Assembly: GCA_963922205.1 (NCBI GenBank) | Contig: CAWUHX010000319.1 | Span: 302,101-366,100 of the forward strand | Length of the DNA: 64,000 nt | Direction: 5' to 3' | Source: Romanomermis culicivorax | Taxonomy: Eukaryota; Nematoda; Enoplea; Mermithida; Mermithidae | Shown: one piece after another, positions 22,701 through 37,700 of the stretch | Numbering within the stretch: position 1 is the stretch's first letter | Layout of the letters: the number at the start of each line of letters is the position of its first letter | Notes under the pieces: model-generated | Databases searched by the model: none | What the model saw: the letters and a program-made list of their open reading frames with translations, nothing else | Told to the model about the DNA's origin: nothing | Program-made: the position numbers and the translations under genes

Positions 22701-25700
22701 CATTCATGAGATCACTCCATCGATCATTTCAAAATTCATGGAGTAAAATCGTTGATCTCAAATAGTTTCTGAAATGCACAGTTCTAAATTTGGGTGAAGT
22801 TTGAAAATTTTCAACTCTGTAACAATAAAGTCAGTTTTTCATCATGTGAGGTACTTTTTTGATACTAGTTAGTTCTACGGGTATCAAATGTAACTATACT
22901 GTTTTTTTTTGAAATGATAGATGCAGTTAGGTCGCCGCCAAACTTTTATTCAAAATTATGCTCGTGGAGTCTATTTGATAAATATTTCCTTCTTGATATA
23001 AAGTCTTTGATGACCAGTCTTTTTAATTATTTCAAAATTATCGAAATTGGTTTTCTAATCTCTAGTAAAGCTGCGTTTGCCGAACCTCTAACCGCTGCAT
23101 CGATCATTTCAAAATGAATGGAATATAGTTAGTTGTTTATATTTTTCTGATGCTTAGATAAAGTATACGCCAACTTTCTATTGTTTGACACATTTATGGA
23201 AACTTCTGTGTAAAAAGGTCGAGGAGGAAAAACGGTTAGTGTAGCGAAACTCAATTTTTCTATCGAATGTACTGTAGCATGTGCGATTTCAGAATTCACA
23301 ATTGGGAATGAATTTACTATCTCAAGATTCTAGCAAATTTAATGATCGAAATTTTGAAGTGAACTATATGGCCTAGACCAGGAGAGAAAAAAATTTTATG
23401 CCAGGATGTTGACAGTGCTTCGTCGACCGAGCTCACCGTCTTAATTTATCGGAAGCGATCGTTTTAAGAAAATTTATGATTTGATACACTGAGAAGAAAA
23501 ATTTGTGAAGAAAACCAATACCGCATCTTACACACTGAGTTTTGAAGCAATCGAGCTTCAGTATCAGGCATTTACTACCGTTTCTGCACTGCAGTTTCGC
23601 ATTATAGAAGATTCTATGATACTCAACTCGGAAAGAATTGGTTTCATTGCATACTAAATGATAGTGATTCGATCAGATCTCTATACTGATAGACAAATGC
23701 TGAACGTCTGTGAATCAATCCATTCGAAGGGCCAACATGCAAATATACTGTAAAACATACGGGGAAGGTTTTGTAACATTGAAAGGCAGTTCTATAGCCT
23801 GGTCAGATGTCTATGAGATTCAGCTCAAATCGGAAGACCTGCAGACTTGTTCACTACTATTTTTTGTAAAAAGCACTTTTTCTCTATCTGTTACATGTTT
23901 CGGAGATAATGCTTAAGATTATTCTTACCACTCGTAATTGATCTTATGATTTTCCACGCCAGATAAGTCCTGAGGTCGGTTTCATAAAACTTACTAGTCG
24001 TTACTAGTAGTATTTTACCAGTAATTCGGTTTCATAAAAAACTTGTTGACGACTGATAAATACTACAATTATACTGTCAAATTTACTAGTAATGCTTTTT
24101 TTTTTGTTTCATAAGTCTGGTTTTTTACAAGTTACTACTGGTAAATACTACCAGTTTTTCAATAGTACAACATTTGACTTGTATGTCGTCCACTAGTCTT
24201 TGTTATATATAAAACTAATAAAATACCACTAGTATCGTCGTGTATGTTGAAAAAATAATTTTTTTCTACTACTCATTTCAGTCTTGTAAATTGTAACTTT
24301 AACATTATTTAATTTGTTCCATTGATCTGTATTTAATAATATATCTTCATCGGATTCTGATAAAAGTCCACATGATATTTTTCAATGTAGACGTCAAAGA
24401 ATATGTCATCCGAGGATAAATTTTGGTGTCGTAGACTTTTCTGCTAGGTTTCGGTTTAATTACCAGTTCATTGAAAACATTTTGAATGAGGTAGAACATT
24501 TACTGCAAAACAACAATGATAGAAATCAAGCTTTACAAACAATTATTACTAACCATTTGCTAATTTGCACAGGTGGACAGATGAAGCTTGTTGGTGATGC
24601 TCATGATTTTTCAAAAGCAAGTGTTTCACGTGTTGTAATTGTATTTTTCAACTTTCTTAATTGTCGCTTTTTTGATATTAGGCCACATTGTATCACGAAC
24701 ATAATTCCAGCTTTCATTGGCCAAATTCACCATGCCAAAGTTAATAGCAAAATCCTTCAACTTCGTCCATTCCTTTTGTTTGTTCTGGCTGGTCAATGTT
24801 TCAGAAGATTTCGAGAACAAAATAAGTTTCGATTGATTGATTTTGTTCAAAAATAGCAATTTTTGTTCGGTAGTATACATAACTGTTACTTTCGTTAAAA
24901 AATCAATAGGTTGGCGTAGAAATTCACCAATTTTATAGGAAAATAACGCTTATAATAATCATTAGTATTACTAGTATTTACTACTGGTATTAACGCGTTG
25001 CTGGTGAAACGCTGACTTGTAAGACTATTATTTACAAGTCCAACTTACTGGTATTTTCGCCAGTTTTTTCATAGTACTTATGAAAGGCTGGCTGGTAGAA
25101 CTACTATTTGTCAGTAAAATACTACATGTGTTTCACATGCTCGACTAGTAGACTTTATGAAACCAACCCTTGCTCATTTCACGGCCAATCATCATTTCAG
25201 TGAAGAATTAAAAAAATGCTTTTAGCGAAAAAATCCTCTTTGTTGTCCTATTGCATTTTTGTGCTAAACATATCAAATAAAAAATTATTATTCCCCTAAC
25301 AATGATCATAATTTTGATTATTTCTACGATCGTTCGAGCGGAAAGATTTTCTTAAATGCAAAAAACGCGCTTTTTAGTCCGAAAAATGGGCCGCGCTTTT
25401 CCAATATAAAAACTCATTATATTGCCGAAATTAGTTTTCTTTTCTCTTTTATATTATAAAACTGAATTATTCATTTCATTTCCGCGATACCATAGCGAGA
25501 AAATTTGCCGCCTTTTGAATATATTATGAGCAATAGATCAAAAATATGAGAGTTAAAAAGCTCGGTAACAGGCAACCTAGAATAACGTTCTAGCAATAGT
25601 CAATAAAAAAGATAAAGAATCCAACTACAATGGTGACGTTTAAAAAATATACAGCTACATAAAAAATTTCACAATCTTATAAGTGATATAAAAACTAGGA

Positions 25701-28700
25701 AACAAAATTTTATAAAATTATCTAAAGCAGGCAATTCATATCAGCATAGGTCGCGCTTGATCTTCGTCAGATATCCAGATAATCGGATATCCGGATATGA
25801 AAAGATATCAGGATATCCGGACATTCAAACGTTTTATGGAAAGCTTTTAACACAAATGACAAATAAAAATAGGCAATTCAGAACACTTAGTGGATTCGTT
25901 GAACAGGTGATAGTGAAATCAAATCAAACTGATTTTCAGATGACATGAATGCGAAGTGATCAACTAAGAAATTTGAGAGGAAGTGATGAACATGTTATGC
26001 TTTTATTGGCATACTTGCAGTTTTTCTGTCTTTATTTTCGATTTATGCTCTCCCGTCGTTGATATTTTCTACTTTTTTAGGTTTTTTATTCTGATTTTCT
26101 TCAACTGACTGCATAAACAGTACCATTTCTTAAGTGAAATGAATTACTCAGAAAATTGATTCTAGTAAATTTTTTGAACTGAATGCTCATTCACGAAGTA
26201 ATATTTCAGTATCAAATTACTTGTGTCTTATGGAATAATGCAGTTTTAGATGACCTTCAGCCGTATTCTAAGGACATGTATTTATTTAACATGCTGTAAA
26301 AACCGGTATTTTTTACATTATTTTGATTTTTGACTAGCTTTGATTTTGCTGCTTTTTCTATAAGATCATACTTACTGGAATTTTCTGCTTGATAATGCTG
26401 TGAAAAAAGCGCCAAGAGAGCTATTGTAGAACAAAGTAAATTAAGACTATTTTTAGAATTACTCTGTGTTTGGTGATTTGGCTTCCACTCTGTCTGTTTA
26501 TTTTTTCAGGTTATCCTACGAATGTTACCATATCAATGTACATCGAGGGATTGTCTTCATTTCAGGCTTCCACTATGGTAAGCTGTCGTAAATAGTGGTT
26601 TAGACTTTGCACTCTATAGTAGTACTCACCCCTCGCATGTCCTTTCATATTTTCAGTTCCACTCTCATTTCGAAATACACCCTGGTCCAAAAAACTATCC
26701 GCGCGAAGGCGCTACTTCGGAGTAATTGAGCAGATCTGACCTTCCACTCTTTTGCTTTCGATAGTCAAATTATTGTAGCATAATGATTCAAAATCTTGCG
26801 TAATGTCGATTTTCACAGACTAGTTGGCATAGCTCCATACAAAACCGACGATTTTTGTGATTTTTAAATTTGTTTGTTGATATATTCTAGAAAAATCTGT
26901 GGGAAAACATTGCTAGGGACCCATTTACGAATAAAATTCTCTAAACGACATCATTATGTTTAAAAATTTAATGCGAAGCAGTTTTTTTATAAATTTCGGA
27001 TCCTTCTGCAACCGTTCCCTGAAAACAGTTGAAAATTTCAGAAAACTGCAAATTTTTCTGTAAACAGTATTTTTGCTGATGATTATGATTTCCGTAAAAA
27101 TTGCGATTCAAATTGAACTCTACTTTTTTGTTGTCACTTCGTCTTTCGTTTCAGAGTAAGTGGGCTATGAAGTAAAAAGACTATCCGAAGAACAAAACCA
27201 TAACACTTCGACTTAACTGTTTGAGACGCTACATGATTTAGGCGAGCCGTTTTTTGGACCACCATGTATACTGCTTCCAAGTTTCTAGAATTAGGTCACA
27301 CTGCTCGATACTTCTATCTAGCTCTTCATCTCCTAGAAGTTTAACCATAGAATATACGTTAGTAACCCTTGATATTTTAGTAGTTATTCCATTTTTCTCG
27401 AGAAGGAAAAAATTGCTGGCAAAGTATTTTGAAGTTTCCTCTTTTTGGAGAAAGCTTAATTGTCACATATTACGCAAAATAACAGAAAATGAACATATGC
27501 GACTTCCATCCAATCCCTGAAATTGATATAGAAGCACTCAGCATTTTATGGAACCAGGACGTATAGATTATAAAAATTTTCAAGAATGTCATAACATAAT
27601 TTGCACAAAATTTGCATAAAATGTGCTTACCTCTTCGACGAACATCACCAGATGTCAGGGAGATCGCATCTGACAAAGAAAATTTTTGCAAAAGTTATTT
27701 GTATTTTTGTTGAAATTTTTGCTAAACTTCGTTTTTCTGACTGTTTTTGGAACAGATCATTCTTTATAGGAGTTCCGGATCGCACACCATGGATGCATAA
27801 AATTTCACGTGTTTTACTTCACATAGATTGAACGGAGGAAATTTATAATAATTTAGGCCAATTCTTAAGTATGAATATGAATTAGTGGTAAAGTGGTTTG
27901 TTTCCGATATAAGAGGGACGGTAGGAGAGTTCTGAATCTGAAGATTAGTAAATATGTAACTTTGAACTCACTTCAACTACTTGTGGAAGGAGACTTTTTG
28001 GCTGTTGATAAAAATGTTTAAAACCCTGGCTTTTCAACGTCTAATGTGTCGTTACATCATGATTCTCAGCAAATTAGAGAAAATGTGGAATCCCTGCATG
28101 TCAGAACGTTTAGAATATCAGAGGTGGTTGGTAGTTTTTGCAATTTCTCGATGATCACATACCGTCGGGATCCTGAATTTCCTATACTCGTAGTATTGAA
28201 CGTTGATAATCTCATAAAAAATTGGTACTGATTTTAAATTAATCGCCAAATTCTGAAATTTCCATTTGATGATCTCGGTAGGCACGTTCCTTGTGTAAAG
28301 ATGCAAAGGCATAATGTCCAAGTGGGAGCGTCTAGAAGAGAATATAAGGAATGAAAATTCCTTTGATAAAGACTCATTTCGTCAAGAAAACGCTATTTCT
28401 TGGCCATTTTTTGTCGAATTTTAAAAGTTTAGATAGGGGTAAATGATCATTTTCAAAAGTCTAGGTATGAGCATTTGGGGCCCAAGATAGTGGGGCTTAC
28501 TCACCCTACACTCCTCTATGTGCATCTATACTTTCGTATCATACCACAGAAAATTGGCTACGTACTAAAAATTTTCTCATCTTATTCGGGAAAGAGCTCC
28601 AAGGCTGAACGGACACTTATGCTTTTCTGCGCCCATTCAAGTGCAGACTGTAATAAAAATCTATCCAGTTAGCCAAAGTGAAAATTTTCAGTCTGCAAAT

Positions 28701-31700
28701 CATCAGAAATGATTGTTTTTTTAGCTCGAGTTGATGATTATATTATATTATGGTTTTGGCAATATTTTTGTTATTGATCCCATGATAGTCATCCACAGAT
28801 GTAACATGTTATTCTGACAAATTTGATCAGTAAGGTTTATTCAAATTGCTATGGCTAACTTTGATGAGTTCACAAGATATTTTTTTGTCTTTTTACTAGC
28901 TAGATGATTTAGTACGCCATTAGGGGTAAACCATATTCCAGTATAAAATTTAAGGCATAAGCTTGCAAAACTTTTTTACGTCTTGACTATGAAATGCCCG
29001 AAAATCCAAATTTTATACCTGAAAACGGCTGCTTAGCAAGCTGTTCTGTCTTAATACGCGTCTTCTGTACTTTCTTCTTGCCCACAAGCTTCAAGTATCT
29101 TTCAGTCTTTATTGTCATTTTTATAGCAATGCAATGACCAAGCAGGAGCGTCGGCCATAGTCGAAAATGTAGAAATATCATCGGGCATGTGCCAAAAAGT
29201 GCCGAATATAAATCAAGAATCAACAATGAGCATGGTGAAGAGAGACACTTTTTTCCGAGAATGATAATTTTTTGTTGGCCCGAACACAGAAATTTAATGC
29301 TTCTTTTCAATCAACTAATGAATATTTTTTCACTGTGGCATATGAAGTCGTGGTTGTGCTTCAATGAGTTGCATTGCTATAAGCAAAAAGGCATGTTTCT
29401 TACTGTAACCGGTCGCCGCTTTTTAGAAAAACGCTCTTGTTTTTGTAACTGAACGCACGTTTTGTCAAGCACAATCTTTTCACTAGTCCTCACTCCTTTT
29501 TGCACTCTTCGCAGGACTTCCATGTGGATATTTACTTCCAAGAGAGGTGGGTCGACCGCCGACTCAGGCACACGGGTAGGGACAAAATTTTGATCCGCGA
29601 CGCCAAAATTTTCGACCGCATGTGGCATCCGGATCTCTACTTCGCCAATGCTAGAACTTCGGAATTTCATTACGTGACGTCGCCGAATTTTTTCGCCTGG
29701 GTATACCCGAACGGTACGGTGTATTACGACACGAGGTGAGGCCATCCAATGCCTTTTCGCATGGTCTATCACAAGACTTTTTATTCAGGATATCACTCAC
29801 AGTCATGTGCATGATGGATCTGTACAAATATCCGTTGGATCGACAAGTTTGTGACATACGGATTCTGAGTTGTAAGCTTATCACATAACTAGCAGCCCTA
29901 TCAGAATTAAGCGCTCCATTGAAAATTTTTCAGACGCATACGATGAAACTCAAGTGAAAATCAAATGGTTGGATAACTCACCTATAGTTAGAAACGACAT
30001 TATCAAACTCCCGGACATGGAGTTGGCTTCTATTACTACTGGAGAGTGCAATGGAGAATATGCGATAGGTAAGAAATAGTTTCCACAGCTCATGACTCTT
30101 GGGGAATCATGAAAGTAGATCAAAATCAAACACTGCTGACATCTTTTAATCTTGAGAAAATAGTATCATAATCAGACATGTTCTTGGGTGGGTTTGAGAC
30201 GTCCTGACCTCTCAGAACCCTAGCTGACGCGAGCGAAAACCTCTCTGAGCCTCGCAAAATTTTTATTTTTTGTAATTTTTTATATTTTTACATGAAAACT
30301 TGGAAACTTCATGTCAAAATGTTGAAGATTCCTTGAAAAAGTTTTTTTTCCGATTGGAACTAGTAGAGCACACTAAAAAACACCTGAAAACGATATTTTT
30401 AAATTTCCTCGTTAATTCATTTGGGAAATCATTTATATACAGTATAATCTACTTAAGATGCTCAAAATTTCCGAATATTCTCTAAGTGCAATTCGGTTTC
30501 AGCATCTAACTAGATGCTGAAACTGAATTTATACTGTAATTTTCATATGAAAGTCAAAATTGAAATTACTTTCTAGACGCCTTGAGCTTTGTAGCACAGT
30601 ATATCAGCGTATAAAGATGTGAAGTATAGACCATATCTGAATATCAAGATGGTGCGCCAATCTGAATTGCGCGTGCATGAAAACATGCGAAAAGTTTTAG
30701 ATAAAAACCAAAAAAGTACAAAGAAAAAGAAACAAAAACTGAAGTAAATGATAAATATTCAATAAGTTCATCAGCTTCTGGTGCATCTTGGTTTTGTTAA
30801 ATTCAACAATCATTTGATCCGAGATTAAATTTAATTATGTAAAAACTTGAACACCTTAAAGATTCAAACATTTTCAGAATTTATAGGCGTTGAGTTACAT
30901 CGGTTCTGTGAATGACTGGGGGTTTTCATCAATACTGATTTCATCGCCTTTTACTATACTTATTAGGAAACCAGATCTCGGCGTCTGAGCGACTAAGGCT
31001 GATACAAGCACGCAAAAAATCGTATTAAAGTTACGTTATATCTCATGAAAAGATATCATATCACTACCAACCTGAAACTGTTCAAACTTTTCCGAAATTG
31101 AGGGTCGTCTGTCAGAATATCACAAGTGGAGAGTCAATTACATGAACGACGTGACAGTTCTAAAAAAACTTTGGAATGAACGCTTTTGCATACCTTAGGC
31201 TTCTTTAGTTATTGAGGCCAGGTACATGTAGATTACCATTAATTAGAACATTTATGCAAATTTTACTTTTAAAAAAGCCCAATAGGAAGAACATAATTGA
31301 GCTCGCTCGAGGGTGTCCAATGGATTTTATCATAATTCATATTGAATGATTAACCTTGAAAATGTGGCAAAATCAAGAACGCTTCATAAGCGCAATGTAT
31401 TGATGTTACTGTGGACTGCACTCTTTGAACTAATCAGATTCGTCCAAGATTTAAAGCGCGACAAATCAATTCTGATCACTGGTTCAAGAAATGATAATTC
31501 CAAGTGTCCCATAATTCCTGTCAATTTCGACTCTCCGAATTGCAGTATAATCCTAAAAAATTTCCATGCAGGCAAATGGAGCTGCGTGACGGCCGTCTTC
31601 GTCGTGAACCGGGCCATAACGCACCATATTTTGCAAAGTTACATTCCCACGGCCTTGATGGTCATCATTTCGTGGTTTTCGTTTTGGCTAGACGTCGATT

Positions 31701-34700
31701 CGGTGCCAGGCCGCGTTTCACTGTGTATCACTACTTTGCTCACGTTGGCTACCCAAGCGTCGGCTGCTCGTTTAGCTCTTCCTCAGGTTGACGATACATT
31801 TCTATATCTTCTTTATTCTATAGAATTTGCATAAATTTTCCGAATTGCAAGTGACCCACTGTTTTTAAGTAGAACAGTCACCAGATTCAAAAAAATTCAC
31901 ATTTCTTACTTCTAAAGGTACCTTGTAAGGCACATGGTCTTTTTCTCAACTTGTTTTTTGCCAGGTCAGTCAACAATGCAACAATAATAGACTAGTTCTA
32001 TTATATAATTAAACATTTTAAACTCTAAGAATCATTCAAACCGTTGTATCAATGAATTGACGAAAAGTTTTCCAAACATCACAATCTTAAGGGCCAACTA
32101 TACTTCGCCGTACGGCGCCTTACGGTGCGGTACGGCACGTAAGTATAGCAGATACTCATCATTTTCATTTACTTATTATCATTTAACACCGTACGGCGTG
32201 AAGTATAGTAGCCACTCATCAGGCGCCGTACGGCACCGCACGACGCTGTACGGCGCGTGCGGCGAAGTATAACAGCTCAATGTGGTGCCAAACGGCACCG
32301 TATGGCGCCGTACGGCGAAGTATAGTTGTCCCCTTATTTTACTCCATAGATTCTAGTGTTTAATCTGCACAAATAGAAGATTAATATCGATTTGTTTCCA
32401 CTTTCAATGGTTGCGTGGTTAAGAAAAATGACGATAACATAAAATGGTTTACCATACGACTACACACAATGGAACTTAACTCATATTTTTCATGTCATAC
32501 TAACAAAACTTTCGGAGAAAGAAAATTTAAGTCAACCAAAAATTCTCTGAGCTTGCATCCAAATTACTGTATTTTGCTCAGACGTTAAAAGTTAGTATTA
32601 ACTCGCATCCTGAATGATTTTGAAATTTGAATTTTTTTATGAATTGAATATTTTAAATGTTTGAACTTATTTTGTTTTGCACAAATTTAAAATTCAGCAA
32701 AGGAATCAAAGACGGTTCTACACGAAAGGAATGAATTAGTCAATGTGCTTGACTGAGACGCTTGAGCACTGATTTCTTTACATCGCGGATTCAATTGCAT
32801 TCAATTTTTTATTTAATAGAGGATGAACTTTCGTCTGATTTCACTACTACGAGGGGAGGTAGAAAAGTTTTGCGAACGCTCATATAAATGACATCTCACA
32901 CGATGCTTTGATGTTCATTTTTAAATATGACCCTGATCCATAAGAGCCAGTGGCTTGATCTCAAGTCAAAAAAGTACCTAATTATCAAAATTTTGACTGG
33001 TCTTTTAGCCTTTAGAAAGCTGTCTTTCCAAATCATATTCCATTGATTGATTTTGTTAAACCTCGATATACGGCGAACTGAGTCACTTTAGGACGATGCT
33101 ATTACGAGAAATAGTTTAGCTGGGTACATTGAAACCTATTATTTATGCCCATGATCACATTACCACGACGACCTGATGCATTGATCTTCAGAAAATAATT
33201 ATTATCTGGACACTTTATATTGACCCGTTTGGTTGCCGGCTTCACATCATCGGGTCGATACTTTAGTGCAGTATCCACTTTTGCTTTTTTGAACTTTTTC
33301 TTTTATAATAAAATCAAAACTATCTGCATCAAAAAATAATGTCAATATTGTCTTTCAAACTGATGCTGTGCATAGACCCTGATGGGTGGTGTTTATTCAT
33401 TGGGCAGATACAGTCCTAATGATATCTGGGCTTTAGATTTCTATATTAGTATCCAGTATTCTAATAGTATTAGTGACTTATCAATTACAAAAATGTCCTT
33501 GATTATGAACGTATTCAGGCATGAGTTTAAAATTCAAAGTTGTTCAAATTTCTCGATGCTCACATGCCACACATTCAGGGTACCCATTTGAACTCCACAT
33601 TCAGGAGCCTCAAGCTATCATGCAAGATCAGAACTAGTGATAATCTTTTTATCCACATTTTCAATGCTTTCGAATCTAATTTATTAGCTCACATTTTCAG
33701 TTCTTTTAAGCCATGATCTTTTTTGTGAATGGACAGTGGACAACAGCTGCCCAGTCGAGAGTTTAGCTTGCATGCGGTGGTAGCAATGACTTAAATGTGG
33801 TACCTATTTTTTCGTTGTAGCATATAAGGATTTAGACGTTACCCCAAACTTTCCTTAAATTAAACTCATTTTGATTTTTATTCTTGCCATAGTTAACCAA
33901 AAGTTTGGCTAATAGCATGTGGGTGAAATTTGGAATATTAGGTAAATTTCTCAAGTAGGATAAATTGAAATAACGACTGTACAATAGCTCTAAATAAATC
34001 GGTGGAGGACTTATACCCTGCAGCTGATGTACTGCTTTAAGATACAGTGGAAATCAAGTCGCGATGTAAAAGTTAAACCTATACAAAACTTTCCTACATT
34101 CCCTCGTATATCCTGCAGATTACACACCGTTGATGTACAGACACAAGATGATTTTCTCAAATTAGTTCAGCATCTATAGTCTGTTTTTCTTGAAATGCCT
34201 CTGAATAATAAAAGTGGATAGCAAGTAGTATTTCAAATTTTCACGATTTTCTGACAAGCCGCATACCATATAGGACTGGAAATTTGTGAACATACAGACC
34301 TCACCTTTAACTATTTTCCGAGTGAAAAATTTTGCGGTAAGACCTCTATGCAAACGATTTTGACGACAGTACTAATTTGTGTCAGTTTTTTATTTGGAAG
34401 CATTTTATAAAAAAACAGACTATAGCCAGAAAACATTTACGCATAAAAATTCTAACATGGGACGAGTTGAGTTACAAAGCATTCGATAATCTAAGCGAGC
34501 TGCGTAATTTTACACCAGCCGTTCGTTCAATAGACCTCATTTACACTTAAATCTACATAAAAAAGTGTTCAATGATGAATACTATCCCAACAACAAAAAC
34601 ATGCGGAAAATTTCATTTGATTAAGCACGGTGAGGTTTAGAAATTAAGTCAAATTCTGAGGAACAGAGAGCCGTTCAAACTCTGCTGAAATTCCAGACTC

Positions 34701-37700
34701 GTATATCTCAGAGAATACTATAGATGAAAAATATTACAGTTCTTGGATGTAGACGGGCATATCACGCAAATTTTAGTTTAAGTAAGATCCGCTGGGAAGA
34801 CCGAACAGTAAAACTTTACTCATCTTGCTTCGGGCTATCGAATGCACTAATATGAATAATTTCGGAATTTTGTTCGAAAAACGTGCCCACGTCAATTCTA
34901 CTTCATCAAATTAAATCGATCCACCAATCCCTGAGAGCATTGATATTTGAAATTTTGTATTCTCAGGTTTCATATATCAAAGCAATAGACGTTTGGATGG
35001 GTGTTTGTTTGGCCTTTGTTTTCGGCGTTATGATCGAATTCACCATAGTAAATTATTGGTCGAGGAGAAAACCTTCGGTCAAAAACTGTCCCGACCATTT
35101 GAGGATGGCCACCGTTCAGCCGAGTAGCCTGAAGCAAAGGCTCAGGAAAAAACTGCGATTGGTATTGCTACTTTTATGCTAGAATATATTTATTGCATTC
35201 GTAAGCCATTTAAGCGGAATAAACCCTACTTTTTTTCCATTTCATTTCACAATGTTCAAACTAATCTCGATCATCGATTCTGTTTTTTCCCGAGCCTGTC
35301 TTTGCTAGAATTTATTCAGTTACTTTTGCTTTTTCAACTGTTCATTTTCACTTCGGAAACGTGTTTCGGCCTTCACATTTGTACTTGATTTTATCTTCGC
35401 TTCTTGCCTATGTATTTGGTTTTGTGTTTGTTGCATTTTATTTTTTTATTTTTGCTTTTCCATCACATCTACTTAACCTACTTAGGCTTTTGAGTGAGCT
35501 CCAGTTACTGCATTTCTTAGTCACTTTTTTCGATTTTTTTCTCCTTAACTTTACTTTTTCTTCTACAGTTGAATTACGTCTTCCTTTTTTCCGTTATTAT
35601 TCTGCATTTGTTTTGTGTCTTCTTTTGCTTCCGTCATTGCTTTTGACAAGTCTTTTGTCTGTTCTCAAGATCTATGTACATTTTCTGTTGCTACTGCTTT
35701 CTTTTGACTTAGATTAAACATGGATTCTACTTTTACTTTATCCGTTGCTTTTCTTTGTATAGTTACGGTCAGGTAGGAATTATTTTAGCTTTTTCTTCAC
35801 CCATTTTTCTTTTTTTTTGTTTTTGCTCTCACTTACTCTTAACTTTAAATTGTGCTTTTGTTTATATTTCTGTTCTATTATTTACCTCATTGGCCTCTTC
35901 TTTCTTTCTGCTCTTGTGCTTGTTTTTTGTTTCAACTGACCATTTGATTCTGCCTTGTACATCTATCTCCTTTGGTTCATTTTTTTGCTGTTCTCCAGAG
36001 GCCTGTTGCATAGAACATACAAGTTACAAGTAAAAAAGCTACCAGTCGTACAAGTTGGCGTTGCATATAAATTTTTTGTTTACAAGCAAAAAATTACTAG
36101 TCCAGAGTCAATTTTACAAGTGATACAAGAATGTTTCAATTGTAGGACTTGTAATTTACAATTGTAGTTTTCGAGGTTTCAAGCCCTACAACTATAAATT
36201 ACAGGCGTTTTTTATGAATGCATATAGGGCAATTTTACATGTTGTACAAGTATATTACAAGTGTACGGAAAACCATTCCATAAAATTTTCTTACAGTTGT
36301 ACACTAACAATCAGAAGTAATTCGAGGACGAAATACTCGTTATCGACGTTATTTTCTTCTATAAAATCATCTCCAGAGTCGCTACTTTCAGTAAAAATAT
36401 CCATGATAGCCTAAACATGTACAGGAGAAAAATTTTTTGATAGGCCAAGTACCAGTAATATTCCTGTACAAAGTGTAGGGCGGATTTTTCGCCAAATCCT
36501 CCCACCACCTGCGTTCATGCATGTGGAAAACACTTGTAGGAGTTGTAATTGATTTTTTAATGTGCATTTTACTAAGAGTTAAATATCACAACGAATTAAT
36601 CCATAGAAATAGAAAACGTTCATACGACTCTAAAGAAAAATGGCTGCTCTATCCATTACAACTAAATTTAAAAAACAAAACGCTAAATAAAAAGAAGAAA
36701 TTAAGCGAAACTAATTATTCATTAGTGAAATATGACTTGTAATTCTATCGCACGTTAAAACGTTACAAGCTTCTTACATTTGTAGCACTAATACTTTTGT
36801 GCAAAGCCCAACTTGTACGACTTGTAAATTCAACAAAAAATGTTCAAATACACCTGTAACTGACTTGTAGCTACAAGTAGTTTTATGCAACGCTGCGCTT
36901 CTAAAATTTTTCTTGTATGACTTGCAATCGTTACAAGTGCTTTTATGCGACACCAGCCTGTAAATTACAGTTGTAGCACTTGTAAAAATTTTACTTGTAT
37001 AACTTGTACCTGTAGCTTTAACTTGTGGCCTTTATGCAACGGAACTCAGAAAAAATTTTGGCTTGTAGGACTTGTAACGACTACAAGTGTTTTATGCAAC
37101 AGGTCCCAGGCCGTTTTTTGCATCTTTTTTCGCTCCCGTGGTTGCATTTGCTCGCCTCATTGGGATTTTTTTCAACGTGTGTCTTCTACCTTTTCCTAAA
37201 TTTTTTGTGTCGCGTGTTATGTCCGTGTTCTCTCCACTTTATTTTTTCTATTTCCTGTGCTCCTGTTTCCATTATCTTTCCAAATGTTTCCATTTTGCTT
37301 TTTTCAATATATTATACATTTTTTCAGCAAATCAACAATGGTGGTTACATAATCGCTCAAGATGCAACATTAGCTCAAAACAACGAAACTGGTACGGGGG
37401 CCGGTTCCAGCGCCGGTCTGGACCTACGCTGTCAACCGGCTGTCAGGCCTACGCCTCCACCGAATGTAAGACTTTATTGGTTCAGCGATCTTTTTATGGG
37501 TGGGGTCATGGGTTGCGCTAAATTTAGGTAGAGTGTATCTACAGTGCGAAACTTCTAAAGAATGATATTTCTCAAAATTCCTCCGACAAATGTTCTCATT
37601 ACTAGACACCTACTCTTGGTGAAACAGACTAACATTGCTTCTTAACTAGGTTTTGTAAAATCACCTTTTAAACCTTTCAGTTCCAACAAAAAAATTAAAC

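Larger units (their letters stand above)
23974..25166. mobile_element. Degenerate PIF/Harbinger element
   Basis: Inverted ends GGTCGGTTTCATAAAAC and (read inward) GGTTGGTTTCATAAAG are followed by TACTAGT/ACCAGT-rich sub-terminal repeats on both sides. Inside are remnants of the two genes typical of Harbinger elements, convergently arranged: a transposase N-terminus (plus) and a Myb/SANT-like protein (minus). The 3-bp target duplication is not clear. Confidence 0.7.

Noticed and set aside
24638-24856. Second half of the plus-strand frame as transposase C-terminus
   Set aside because: It is antisense to the Myb/SANT-like frame and lacks any DDE motif.
35176-36033. Hydrophobic frames of up to 118 codons that look like membrane proteins
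   Set aside because: Pyrimidine-rich intron sequence; overlapping frames look alike, and no family pattern is present.
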